A DNA stretch of 64,000 nt from Lanius collurio (Eukaryota; Chordata; Aves; Passeriformes; Laniidae): NCBI GenBank assembly GCA_020086605.1, contig JACBWW010000008.1, positions 16,334,720-16,398,719 on the forward strand, given 5' to 3'. The position numbers and the translations under genes were made by a program. Positions 11,346 through 23,058 of this stretch are shown here, piece by piece. Within the stretch, counting starts at the first letter, position 1. The number at the start of each line of letters is the position of its first letter. The notes under the pieces are model-generated. The model was not told the DNA's origin and ran no database searches. It saw only the letters and a program-made list of their open reading frames with translations.

Positions 11346-12255
11346 TGTCTGCTAAGGAAGGCAGGAGCCTCCCTTGAAATGAAGGATGCAACCCCCTTCT
11401 CCCTGAATTATTATAATTTTGAAATTAAGGGGCTTTCAGGCAAAGATATAAGGAATAGGAATAACAGTTCTTTACTAAAATACAGATATATAAACAGGCA
11501 AACAAACAACAATAACTACAGTGGTGACAGCAAACAGAACCACAAACCCAGTGCAGCCTCTCTCGGCTGTCAGGCCCTTTCCCCTCTGGTGCAGTTCCAG
11601 TCACAGCCGGCAGGGGCGCTGGCGGCTCCCGGTGAGCAGGGCAGGTGCGATGGTTCCCCCGCGGCTGCAGGGGGCGCTCCGGAGCGAGCTCGGGGAGCAC
11701 GCGGCAATGGCGGCCTGGGATCCGGGAAGGGATGGAAGAAAGGCTTCACAAACCTCCCTGGGCAGCTGATCCTGGGGTCTGTCTGGGCTCTCCTGTCCAG
11801 GCAGGCTGGAGCAGCAGTAGGAGCACAAATTCCGGGTGGCAGGCGAGATGTATCGAGCTGCGGAGCTGTGGTAGGAATGCCCGGAGGTCTGGGCAGGCAG
11901 GACGGGCAGGGCTACAGAGCAGCGAAGGCTGAGGCAGCAGGGTCTGCAGCTCAGCTCCCAGCTCAGCAGGGAAGGACAGGTTTGGGATCCCGGGGTTTCT
12001 CCAGCAGAGAGGGGAAAAGCCAGCAGGAAGCCTGCAGTGCTGATGAGAATGGTCTCTCCCCATCTCCACACCAAGTCCCGAGTCCTGGGCACACACCCAG
12101 GTGAGGACAGCAGCCCCAGATGGGCTCCTCCACTCTGTGGTCAGTTCTTTTGTTTCTCCCAAGTACCCAGCAATTTGTTGTCTCGGTAACATATATGGGA
12201 GAAAATTCCTCAAGAGAAAAGGGAACTCCCAAAACCCCAACCTGCCTGCATTACA
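11346..12255 (-). mobile_element. GC-rich solo LTR (passerine ERV type)
   Basis: A block of roughly 0.9 kb that is much richer in G+C and CpG than the flanking intron. Read on the minus strand it starts near TGTAATGCAGGCAGG, has 'gaaaattcc'-like and 'tctgaccacagagtgg'-like motifs, a GC-rich middle ('ctgcagggggcgctccggag' in the plus direction) and an AT-rich end with 'agtaaagaactgttattcc'. From memory this is the layout of an endogenous-retrovirus LTR frequent in songbird genomes, probably ERVL-like. I found no matching 5-base target-site duplication, so both ends are uncertain by some tens of bases. No internal retroviral genes accompany it. Open frames inside it are by-products of GC content. 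Confidence 0.65.
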
Positions 12256-12338
12256 ATAATTTGTACAAATTTGGTTAAAGAAGATAAAAATCTAGCTGTT
12301 CTGTTAATTTCCTAAGTCTTACCCTTTTGGTCTTCCAG

Positions 12339-12497
12339 ATTCTGATGAACAAATTGATGACCACACCACATGAACCTTATGTAACAATCAATGAGTCATT
12401 CTGGCCACCTTATATTGAGCTGCTGCTACGATGTGGAATGGTCTTGAGACATCCAGAAGATCCAGAGAGATTGCGCCTTGAAGCTTTTCACAAGTAG
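12339..12497 (+). CDS. CENPK: CENPK terminal coding exon
   Basis: After TTTTGGTCTTCCAG, 52 codons and a TAG stop at 12495-12497. It reads ILMNKLMTTPHEPYV, SFWPPYIELLLRCGM and LRHPEDPERLRLEAFHK, matching the C-terminus of vertebrate CENP-K (family end EAFH plus one residue). The phase 0 start fits exon E. Confidence 0.97.
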   Translation: MLMNKLMTTPHEPYVTINESFWPPYIELLLRCGMVLRHPEDPERLRLEAFHK

Positions 12498-13395
12498 TGT
12501 GACCTACATGTGCAGTTGAAAACAAAACAACACCAGTACTCTTAATTCAGGCCTAGGACATACTTAGGTTTCATAATAAGCTTTCTTAATATCAGCCATC
12601 ATATCTTGTTAGAGGATTTTTTGTATCTTTTTTATTAAAGTGTATATTTAAGAGCATGAAAAAGAAAAATACTATTTTAACCACTTGCAGTTGGCTTTCA
12701 GTTTTGTATCAAGATTTGCATTGCAGAATGTTTTTTCAAGTGCTTTTATAAGATACCAATTCCTGTAATAGACAAAGATGTTTAACCATCCTTTTTTACT
12801 TTAAAAATCATACTTTATGCATTACTTCTGTGGTTTAGATCTTTCAGATTGCCTGAAGTCTTCTCAATTTCCTTTAGTATTGTCTTGTACTCTGTAGAGG
12901 CAAAATTCAGGATAACACCTCTCCTCCTGCACATGGTCTTGAGACCATTGGAACTAACAGAGAGATATCCTTTCAAGAATGTGTTATGCCTTGTTTGTTT
13001 CTTGGAGCCTTTGCAAACAAATTTATTGGCTTCAAGACAAACGCTTAGGAAAGCTGACACATCTTTCTGTACAAAGTGCAGTAGATGGTGAGTCTGCACC
13101 TTTTACTGCATGCTTCCAAAATGGCTCATACTGTATTATGCTATATTGCCGTACATTATCTGTCTGCCCTTTTTCAGACCTTGTTTGACGAGGTTTTTAT
13201 GAGTCTCTGTTCTGTTGCTCTTTACAGCTCCTAAGTTATGTCAGTTGAGAGTTACCTTCTGACTCAATGCTGGCATTTTTTATAATCTCAGTCTTTTCTG
13301 AAGCCATTGTTATTGTATTGAGTACAAAAATTCTACTCTTGCATATCTGTAGTGACTAAAACCTTGGAAAATAAACTTTGTCTTTTATTAATCAG
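12498..13395 (+). other. CENPK: CENPK 3' UTR (probable)
   Basis: AT-rich sequence following the stop. Candidate poly(A) signals are ATTAAA at 12634-12639 and AATAAA at 13370-13375, the latter followed by a T-rich stretch. A further AATAAA at 13983-13988 is followed by TTGTGTTTG. Which is used cannot be decided from sequence; the end given assumes the 13370 signal. Confidence 0.5.
13370..13375 (+). terminator. CENPK: Candidate CENPK poly(A) signal AATAAA
   Basis: Canonical AATAAA with T-rich downstream sequence (TTTGTCTTTTATT). Alternatives exist at 12634 and 13983. Confidence 0.45.
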
Positions 13396-14849
13396 ATTGT
13401 ATTTTATTGAGGTAGGAACTTTAGGGATTTTTTAATTGATGGAAACATAAAGTGTTGTATACAATTTTTGAATGTTTTCATGTGATGGTTTTTAGAATGG
13501 TGCTTATGTGATTTGATGTGATGACACATGGGAAAGGGCAACCAATCTACGTAAGTCCCAGTATAATTGCCCTTTTTAGACTAATTAAATAGTAAGCAAA
13601 AAAATCATTCACCTTCTGTAGTTTTGAGTGATTAGGCATGAGTATAGACAGCAGTGTGTGTTGTTGTACATGAACATTAACTTAACTTCTTTTTGCTGCA
13701 TACTACTTGTATAACTACCTTCCTGTTGTGGTTTAACCTCTCTTGTTCAGTCATGGGCTCTAGAGCCTGACTCATCTATACATTTATCTTACAGTATTTT
13801 TAATTAAAAATTCAAATAGCTACATTTTTTGGCTTTCATTTATAGTATTGTCCCTTTAGGGTTTCTTTCTTCATTTGTGTTTAAATGCTTTGTATTCTGC
13901 TATCCTTTCACTTTGTTATTAATACTGCTCAGACACTTCATTGACCCTGGATGACTCCTTCTGTAATGACATTGATAAGAAGAATAAAAAATGTTAAGCA
14001 CTCAGTAGCCTCTTGTGTTTGAAAAGAAGAAAAATACCAACCCATATCACCTGCCTCCCAAAACGTAACCCAACTCAAAGCACTGAGAAGGAGATAGGAT
14101 AGTCCGTAAACAACTGCTCTAAAGAAGATGCAATATTAATTATTTTTCAGACTAAAATCAAATCTTATCCAAGTAAAATACCAGAATAGATTTAAAAGAA
14201 AATTGGCAGTCAGCTGTTTCAGAAATCTCCATCCTGCTAATTGTTGGACCCTGAAGAGATACACTTAACTATTCCCTGAGATCTTCCTGCAGCTCAGTAT
14301 CTTTGTGAGTTTGCTGAAGTCTTTCTGCTTCAGGCCGTGGATATGCTCAGAATCCAAAGGTTCAATGTAGAGCTTTTTCCTTTAGGGTTGATGGAATCAC
14401 TACAGCAGAAGAAAAGCTGTAGAGATTTTCTCTCATAGCCTAAAATCCGTTGCCAGTTTTTAAGAGAAGCTGGTTCAGACTGAAACAGCTAGCTGAAAGC
14501 TGTAACTCCTAAAAAAATCCCAACAAGTAAATAGAAGCAAATCAAGCCAGTGATGAAGAACAGACCTTCCTTATGAAAAAAGCTGGGAGTAGGATCTTTC
14601 ATCAGTACTTTCAACAATCAGGGAGGTTGGGAAGTACATCAAAAGAGTAATTTCTCAGTTTTTTCTCTCTGTGCATGTCTAGGAAACGGTTGCTTGTTTG
14701 GAATTAACACCTCTGTTAAATGCTAATATTGGGGCTCTGTTATTTTATGTGAAATAAGGATTTGTTTAGCTTTAGCTTAGCTATCAATTTTTAACTTTAC
14801 AAGGGTAATATGAAAAAAAGCGCCAGGATATTGAATGAACATTGAGAGC

Positions 14850-14995
14850 TACCAAGTGTGAGCAAGATGACAAAGTAATCTGTGAGCTGGCAGTGTGTCC
14901 TTGTGGCCAAGAAGGCCAATGGTATCCCATTGGGTGCAATCGGAAGAGCAGGGCCAGCAGGTGAAGAAGGCACTTGGCCTGTGCCTTTGCTTCTT
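14850..14995 (+). repeat. CR1 LINE internal fragment, plus strand
   Basis: 'gagctggcagtgtgtccttg' followed by 'aagaaggccaatggtatccc' and 'agcagggccagcaggt' matches the CR1 ORF2 segment just after the reverse-transcriptase domain. Short and diverged. Confidence 0.7.
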
Positions 14996-16224
14996 TCCCT
15001 TCATTAGACCAGCAGTTCCCTACTTAGCCATACCTGTCTAGAGACAATCAGGCTTCTTGGTAAACCTAAATCTTTGTGATATAACCCATGCAGATCAAGA
15101 CACATGTCATGATGACAAACTGGTAAAAAGGAATGATTTCAGTCATTACTTAGTAAGGAAGTTTTGTACTTGGCTGGGTCTATTTGGTTAGACCTGCCTC
15201 TCTGGAATATTGACGCTGCTTAAAACCTCTCACAGCTCTGCCTCCACACAAGATAAGCAGGCAGCTTCTCCATCTAACACATATCATAATCTCCCAGTAT
15301 GGAGCCGGTGGGTTTTACAAGATTAAGAAGAAGATGCCATTCCCAATTCACCATCCAGGGCATAATTCCTAGATGAGCAGTCACCTGCTGAATCAGAGGC
15401 CAAACCTTGGAGACAGGTGCTTTCTCCTGTGACTTTGAGTGGAGAATCACATCCAGAGGGAGCATTACTTTCCATTCATATTTGGTGTGATCTAGACATC
15501 AGACTGGCATTTACATGAAGAGGAAAAAAATTACTCATTATACAATAGTGATTCTTCTGGAATGTGCATATTGTGCAGAGCCCCCAACTCTTCTTGCTTT
15601 TTGGAATACATCAGCACAGCAGACTTCATGTTGAGTGGAAATTCATCTAGCAACATGAACACCTTGCATGCAGTATTACAAGGTTGCAAGGAAAAGCAGA
15701 CCATGCCTGCCTTCACAAACTCAACTCTGCAAATGACTGTGTTGGGACAAACTTACTGATGTGACTTCCTAGTAAAAGAACTAAATTATTCTGCAGATTT
15801 TCATATTTTGGAAGTGGCATTAAATGCAACTGCTATATTTATCTGCATTTTGCTACATTTAAAAATGTGATTTTGAGAGTTTGGCATAAAAGTTTTTGGA
15901 TGTAAAATTTTGGCAGAAATACATGTGAAATTTGTTTGTAGTTTTGAGAGAGTGCAGGTGATGCTAATGAAGACTGCTGTAGGTAGTTACAGCCATGTAA
16001 TATAACCTTGGAAAAATAAACCAATCTTGAATCCTTAAATGTTTGTTAGTATTTTGGTAAAATACCGATAAATTCTCTGTGTCTTAGATTGTATTTGAAG
16101 TTTTTTTAAAAAAGGAAAAGTCCAATAAAAAGCATGTGATAGCAGTCTTGTACCCGTTTAAATCTTTAAGTCATCTTTCATAGTTATGTATTCACAAAAG
16201 ATAGTGTGTCCATGTATTTTCTGA

Positions 16225-16635
16225 AAGGTTGTTTTTTTTTTCCAGTGCTTTGGTTCAGTTTCCTGGATTTTGTCTAGGGTGGTTTCTTGTGTTGTTTTTT
16301 GTTGTTGTTGTTTGGAGTTTTTGTTTGTTTGGGGGTTTTGTTTGTTTGTTTTTATGTTTAGTTTTATTTATTTAGTTGTTTCATTTTAGAATTATTTTAG
16401 TTTTATTTTATTTAGTTAATTTTATTGGTGTGGGAGTTTTTTGGTTGGTTGGGTTTTTGTGGGTTTTCTTTTGTTTGTGTTTGTTTTGTTCTGTTTTTGC
16501 TTTGTTTTGTTTGCTGTTTTGAGGTGGTTGGGTTTTTGTAGGGGGGTTTTTGGTTGGTTTTGGGGCGGTTTGTTTTGTTCTCTTTGCATTTGTAATTTAT
16601 TTGCTTATTTATTTTGCTTCAAACTGTTTTAGCAT
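16225..16635 (+). repeat. T/G-rich low-complexity tract
   Basis: About 400 bases made almost entirely of T and G on the plus strand, with runs such as GTTGTTGTTGTTTGG, TTTGTTTGTTTG and GGTTGGTTGGG. Strand asymmetry is extreme. A 63-codon open frame inside (16441-16632) is only Phe/Gly/Val/Leu-rich by composition. Confidence 0.85.
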
Positions 16636-19600
16636 AAAAAATTTTGACCACAATACTCCTACTTATTTCCAGGCATGGTATTCTAGTGATTAAGACAATA
16701 AGACTCTTTATTTTTGCATGTTCTCAGGTAATACACTATGTTTTAGTAGATTATTTCCAGGTTAAACAATGAGCATTCCAAGGTACCTCAGCAGTGCTGA
16801 ACTGCTCATAATTACAATCAGTCGTGGTAACAAGAAGTGCTTTGTTCTGCAAACGTTTTAAATTCTGTACTTTAGAAAATTTATTGTGTCAAATGAAACA
16901 TAATCTTGCCTTCTCTATTTGGCAACAGATGCTGCTTGCAGGTGCTTGCAAATGAGCTTTTGATTATAGCTAGCCAAGACAAATGTAATTTTTGTGGTAT
17001 TCCCATTCTAATTTTAATTTAAGTTGCATTAAATGAGTTGCTGGAGATAGTTTCAGGCACAAAGACTTAAAACAAAAACTAAACTAGATTAGTGTTGCAG
17101 TTTACTTGATAAATAACTAGTCCATTCATTTCCTTGACAATTGTTTGCTCAAGTTTCCTTAAGATTATAAATTGGTTGTGTTTTAATTCCTTTAACAGAT
17201 CACGAGGCAATTTTGATTGGAGATGAGGCAATCAATTATTCTTGGTGACATGATCTAGACACATCTTTACTAGAACACTAACTTACCCACAAATTACTAT
17301 GCTCAGAGTTGGTATCTGTTATAAAAGTTCTTCTTTGCTACTTCTATTGTTTTTATTTAACAGATTGATTAATTTTATGACTATTTGCACTGACTGTAAA
17401 ACACTTATGGTTATTAATTTATATTAAATGTTGCCAAAGAACAAGTTTGCAATGTTACTCTGTGTGCATAACCTGCTGCAGTTACATCTAAGTTTTCATT
17501 TGAATGGGCAGCGTGCTCTTATTTCAGTATAATTTCTTTCTATATTTGTGTCTATTTCACTCTTAAAGGGTTTGTTTTGTCAAACTCATGGCATTGAAAG
17601 TTGTATTTTTATTAGATTTGGGAACATATTACTTATAGTCCTACAAAAATGAACTGCAGCACTAGAAAACAAGGTAATTAATTTGTTGTATTTAAAGGAA
17701 GAATCCAAAGACTAAGATAAATGTGAACGAAGTTGCTTAATGGAAGGGGAGCAGTGTGTGTTTCATAATGGAAAGGTGAAACTGTTCAGCCTAGCTGAAT
17801 TTAAAGTTAGTCTGTTCAGAATAGTTCTCCTACCTGTTTTGGAAATTAGAAATTCATCTAGACTTTATCGGGTAGTTGCCAGATGGCTCTAAGTGCAGGA
17901 CAAGCCCTGATTGCAAACAGGAGCTTAATGCTCTTTGCTTATGAAGGCTAAGGTTGCGCAGTCAATACATTCCTTGACTGAGTGCAAGCTTGACAAAAAT
18001 TTTGTAACTGGAACAAAGTTCCTTGTATATGACAGGATTCTGGCAACATTGCATATAATCTATTATTTGGGAAGACAAAATATTGAAGAACTGGCGAAGT
18101 TATAAAAATAATACCATAATTGCATATGTGAAGGTCCCAGCAGAGTTCTGCTAAGAACAACACAAATTTGAATGTAAATTTCCCTTTACAGCTAGAACTG
18201 ATGAGGGCAGTAACAACAAAGCTGAATTTAAAAAACATTTGCAAGTCTCTGGACTGCTAATTTAAGAGATTATTAACTCAGAAAGAAAGCTCTTACGTAT
18301 GGGTTACAGTTCAAGAACACTGAAGCTGAGAATAACAACTGTGTCTTGACTGTTAGTCAAACAGTGTCTGCTCTTCATCAAGAAGAGTGTAGCTGCAGCA
18401 GAATTCAAATTTTATAATGTAACACAGATATTAATTTTATGAAATATTACATCACTACATCAACTGTGAGTTATTGCAAGAGAAGCAGGGCTTCTCATAA
18501 AGCCAAGTCACACAAACCAAAGTAAATCGGGGGAGGACAGACAGAGTCACAGAATGATGTACAATAGCAATAGTGCTTGCAAGAAGTCTCCTATACTGTG
18601 CCAGGAACGTCCTAAACCAAATCAGCAAACTCCATGTAGAAGTACCAGGAGTTAGATGTAAGCCTTCACCTTAAATCAAGAGAGAGTTATTTTACTCAGA
18701 CAAATTAATTCCTGATGAAGTTCTTTTCCACTGGAGATAAGACTGTCCGTGGGGCTGTACCAGGGATGAAACCATCCCACTGGATTTCTGCGGCATCAAA
18801 GAAGCATTATCATAACTGCTGAACAAAATTATCTTTCCAACATTTTAGCAAGGTTGTTTTCAAGCTGCTTTTATTAAAAAATACAATCTGGATGGTAGTC
18901 AACATGCACATAATTCCTCGAGGGGACACAAACCCAATTCTAGAAAGCAAGAGTGCCTAGGAAAAAAAATATGATAAATAAAAATAAGTGAACTAAAGCT
19001 GATGTGTTACCCTTTCAAACAACTGACTTGTTGCAGTTCAGAACTCAAATTAAGAAGCAAAAATAAATAATATTAATGTGAAGCTTTCCAGTAGACATGC
19101 ATATGTACGGCAGGGATCACGCCTATATGAAAAAATATTTTCAGATATGGATGTTTGGCAAATTATTAGCAAACTACACAGTTGTCTGTAAGACAAAACT
19201 CAGCTTAGAAGGACCAAAAAGAATACTTTTAAGATATTAATTAGAGTGTTATATTTTCCCACAAAAATGTTTTGTTTGAAAGATCTATGCCTGCTTTATG
19301 TATGGCTAAGGAAATCCTGTCATTTCCTGACAATAGCAAAAGAGTTCAAAATTTCATTTTTTATTGACAGGTTTTTTCAACTAAACTTAAGCAGTAAGTA
19401 ATCATTGCAATGCTTTATTAATATTCTATATGACAGCCAGATATCAAAGTAGATTCTTTTTGTTTATAATCACTATTCCTTAAATAAAAAATTGATAATT
19501 AAAGGATAAGAAAGGATGTGATCATTTTTAGAAAGTTGTTTTCTCCTTTTGGCATGATACATAACAAAGTACAAATAACATGCTACAGTTTTTATATACT

Positions 19601-21578
19601 ATTCAATACATAGAAGCACTTCTATATCTTTTAGTAGACTAAAAAGTATTTTTTAAAAATTATGTTGCTTGCTGTGATGTTAAAATCTCAGACCATGTAT
19701 GCACATACAGTAATTATATATACAGTAAGAATTCACTGTTCACTATATCAGAGAATTATGCTTCAGCTTCTATAACAGTTGCATTTTAGTATTGATTTCT
19801 TAAGCCAAAGTTGTTGATACTTACTCACCTGCTATCCAGTTTCCATCAGGCTTGCAATACACATGGCTAGTTTATAATCTAAGATAAAGATACTAATCCG
19901 GCAACTAAATTTTCTCTAGAGGATGGATATCAGGGAACTCTTAAATAAGTGGATTAAATAAATATCTACGGAATTACACAGATGATGTTTCTTCATTTTA
20001 GTGGAACTTTAAAGAATCAGAAGAGAAGGGTACAATGATCTTCCATAAGATGGATCTTATGTAGTTCCAGAAACAGCTGAGAACCCTAAATGAAATAGTT
20101 TCATTTCATAAAAGTGACTATTCAGACTACTTTCATCTTCCAAACTTTTCTATTAGATTTGCATTCAGATCAGATTTGCTGTTTAAATACACACATTGCG
20201 ACAGACACCTGTAATTCATAAGAGAAATGAAGCAGTGCAGGAGTGGTGCAGGTAATAGCCAAAATTTTTGTTGATGGCAGGTTAGGTTGGCTGCATCTGC
20301 CACTTTTCCTATTTCACTGAAATTTCCTTTTAGTACTATGAAGGAAAGAAAAGCAAAGAATAATTTTCAGTAAATTTATTGATGGCTAAGATCCCTTTCT
20401 GAATAGAAGCTGGCCAAATCATAGGAGTTTAGTGTTGAATCAAATAGAAAGCTTAGTATATAGAGGCAGGAGGAATTTAAATTTAGCAGCTGCTCTGTGC
20501 CAAGTATATAGTCATTTTTCTTCAGGGAATTGGTTGAGTCCAGAAGCATTGGCAATGGGTAAGGGGAAACCTATTTTGCTTCCAGCTGGCCAGTCTATGA
20601 CTTTATAGCTCAGAGGTTTAAAGTATTATGCTGCCTGATGTGGGACGATTGCCTGATGACCAAGTGTGAAGTTGGGAAATAAAAATTACCTATTCTGACA
20701 AAGTTGTAATATTTGTACAGAGATTCTGATCTTGTTACCAGTATTGTGAAAAAAAACTTCAGGTATGTTTAATTTAGTAAAATGACAGGAATAAAGATGG
20801 ATAAGAAGTGTATCAGACATACCTCTCCTGTATTTTAAAAGGGGAGTTTCTTTTAATTACTTTTATCTTTTCCCAAAGGGGTAAAAAGCAGTGTTCATTA
20901 ATCACGCAAATTACTTTCCAACTATACAATTAATTAGTCTAAGTTAAATTTGATGGTGTTTAAAAAAATAATTTGGGTAATCTAGATCTTGAAGGTGTGT
21001 GCACCTATCAGAAAAGCTGGATCTTAATGCATAATCAGCAAAAGGAGAGCTCCTTCCCCATTCTCAGCTGTAAGGACTTCTCAATTGCAAATATGTGTTG
21101 CTTGTAAATTTACTACTATCAAACCATCTGAATGTACCAGAAAAAGCCTGTCCAAAAACGAGAAAAGCTAGGAGTTGAAAGACAGTACTTTAGCCATAAG
21201 ACAGGATCAGATGAAGTGTTTTGTTTTTTTTTTTAATATAGCAAAGCATTATTTTTTATAAAATAAAATAATAAAAGAGTAGCTCTGCCTATCTGTCCAA
21301 TACAAGCATATGTACAGTTTACATTTTTACTTATATACATTTCATAAAACAAATCTGTATTTAAATCTATGTAAGTAGATCTGATTAAAATACTATAATT
21401 CATTTAATATGAATTTATATTGAAGTCACTAAGCCCATGAGACCTTGCCAGTTCATCTACAGCAAGCTGTTTCTTATATATGCAAAGTTCTTTAGTAAGC
21501 TAAGAGGTAATAACCACTGGATTGAATACACACCCCACTAATAATGCACATATTTACCATTAATATTCTTAATGTGTC

Positions 21579-21721
21579 TCAGAGGTCGCAGGGTAAGAAT
21601 TCACTTTCTCCTTGACCAGGATCAGAGAGGGAGACAGAATTAGAATTGCCATGATATATTGTCGATCCCATTGCTGATGGCAGTTTATTGTCAGTATTGC
21701 TGATCAGTGTCACTGGCTCGC
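21579..21721 (-). CDS. Possible terminal coding exon of an unrecognised minus-strand gene
   Basis: On the minus strand, a good acceptor (CATTATTTTCAG) is followed by two bases of a split codon and 46 codons to TGA (21579-21581). The peptide begins EPVTLISNTDNKLPSAM and ends ESEFLPCDL: soluble, Ser/Asn/Pro/Asp/Glu-rich, unlike the Phe/Ile/Lys-rich peptides that random AT-rich sequence gives here. Downstream (lower coordinates) is AT-rich with several minus-strand AATAAA signals, as for a 3' UTR. I do not recognise the protein, and I know of no gene between CENPK and ADAMTS6 in mammals. A 45-base segment at 23014-23058 would splice to it in phase. It could be a lncRNA exon or a chance open frame. 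Confidence 0.3.
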
Positions 21722-22136
21722 CTGAAAATAATGTAAGATTTAATAAATGTAATATTGAATACTTTATAGCCAAGAAAGCACAAACAATGGTATCCTTTTC
21801 TACAGCTTTTTCATTTTGAGTCACACAAGATTAATTCCTGTGTTTCATGTAAAATACATAGACAAAAAAACTGGAGGATCTTCTGAGATGCTTAGAAGTC
21901 TAAATTTAGCAAGGGGCAAAAGACACTTTGGTAGCAATGAATCCATCCAGGCATGTTTACTTGCACATATGTCACGTTTCTAGCACAAGCATAATGAGGA
22001 TTTTTTTGAGAAAAACATTAATAGTATCTAATCATACTTAATAGAGAGTGTGTGCATTTTGTCACCCAGAGTCCTGTTCTCCAGATAAAAATATCCTTTT
22101 CTCCACATCATAGTTCAGTAAATTCCCCAAATTCTT

Positions 22137-22162
22137 AAAAAAAAAAAAAAAAAAAAAAAAAA
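22137..22162 (+). repeat. Poly(A) run of 26
   Basis: Uninterrupted A26 followed by GAAAGAAA. It could be a retroposed tail or simple slippage; no retroposed body is recognisable to its left. Confidence 0.9.
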
Positions 22163-23013
22163 GAAAGAAAATTTAAAAACACCTGGTCCTGTTCTTCTTA
22201 GAGAGCAGAGATCAAAGAAACAGAAAACTTTTAATCTTCAAAGATACAGTTGTACTTCAGAAGAATTACACCAATGCATTTTACATCCCATCTTTGGTAA
22301 GGAACCATGTAGCTAGTAATTTTTGTGTGTAAGCGATTTTTGTGATTTACTGTAGAGTACAGCGTGTTAAATGCTGGGCTGCCCTGCTTGTTGTGAAAGT
22401 TTTGCACTGGGCATTTCAAGCTGCTGAATTTGTTTTTTTCATGGAGTCTCAGAGAAAACCTTTGCAGAGACAGTGCACAAAGTGAAATCCCTGGTATTCT
22501 TTCGCAGTTAATTTGTTTTATCCCCCAAAAGAAAGACCCCAATAGAAAAGTATTCATTCATGTGCAAAGCTGAGATTCTGGGGCAGAGCAAGAGCAAAGG
22601 TTACCCCAGCACCCTCCCCCAAGCCTATTCAGAGAGAATCCCAGTTCTCACCTCTGAAAGACTATCTAGGGACAGAGAAAGAGAATGGCCCAGGGACAGC
22701 TTTTGGAAGATGAGAAATAGAAATGCCCTGTGTCTAGACTTTAAATAGAAAGGACAGGCTATACACACAGGTGATGCTTAAAAATAATACTTCAGAAGAA
22801 GTATGAGCCAAGGCTAGGGGGATAAGCAGCCTTGCAGTGGAGGAAGTAGCTGTAAAATACATTTTTACAAAATATACTACATTTTTATAAAATTATCAAA
22901 AGATACTTTGGCCTTAAAATTTGTACTAGCTGTAGTGAAGGTGGGATCTTGCATGAATTTAAACTGAGTTATGCAGATCCTTGAATTATGAAAAAAATAA
23001 TGCTTCATTATAC

Positions 23014-23058
23014 CTCCCTTGGAGTCCCATTTGATCTGCAGGGAAACACCAATAATAC
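23014..23058 (-). other. Possible 45-base minus-strand exon
   Basis: On the minus strand: acceptor TTGTGCTTTACCAG, 45 bases, donor GGGAG/GTATAA. All three frames are open. In one frame (IIGVSLQIKWDSKG) it leaves one base that joins the 21721 exon in phase to give a Gly codon. The donor is weak. Speculative. Confidence 0.15.

Larger units (their letters stand above)
10594..12338 (+). other. CENPK: Last CENPK intron, mostly repeats
   Basis: Intron of 1745 bases before the terminal exon. About 75% of it is repetitive: a trinucleotide repeat, a CR1 3' end and a GC-rich LTR. The final 83 bases between the LTR and the acceptor TTTTGGTCTTCCAG are ordinary intron and must hold the branch point. Confidence 0.8.
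3284..12497 (+). other. CENPK: CENPK gene, 3' part (six coding exons)
   Basis: Centromere protein K is a subunit of the constitutive centromere-associated network at the inner kinetochore, where family knowledge places it in the CENP-H/I/K/M subcomplex needed for kinetochore assembly. Joining 3284-3330, 6253-6335, 6458-6556, 6837-6978, 10540-10593 and 12339-12497 gives one open frame of about 193 residues plus TAG, against roughly 270 in vertebrate CENP-K, so the N-terminal third lies to the left. Every junction has AG/GT borders and matching phases. Recognisable family blocks in order are LLELGKEE, a charged coiled coil (LQKVKNDLEMLLST), ALGEFLDEHFPLP, ITIQEVLEILMNKL, SFWPPYIELLLRCGM and the C-terminal LRHPEDPERLRLEAFHK. 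ADAMTS6 follows about 17 kb downstream on the same strand, as in mammals. Identification is from remembered family sequence, not a search. Confidence 0.95.
13396..21578. other. Intergenic, AT-rich
   Basis: Between CENPK and the minus-strand coding-like segments. I recognise a CR1 piece at 14850-14995 and a T/G-rich tract at about 16225-16635. On the minus strand, AATAAA signals (complement TTTATT at 18870-18875 and 20375-20380) could end a transcript coming from the right. Apart from these I see no genes; open frames are short and not coding-like. Confidence 0.6.

Noticed and set aside
11379..12240. Long overlapping open frames (241, 163 and 164 codons) on both strands
   Set aside because: They lie inside the GC-rich LTR, overlap one another in several frames, and show no family motif. 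High GC content alone lowers stop frequency.
22231..22557. 108-codon minus-strand open frame
   Set aside because: Lies next to the poly(A) run, has no good splice sites, and the peptide is not coding-like at its ends. Kept only as background to the minus-strand question.
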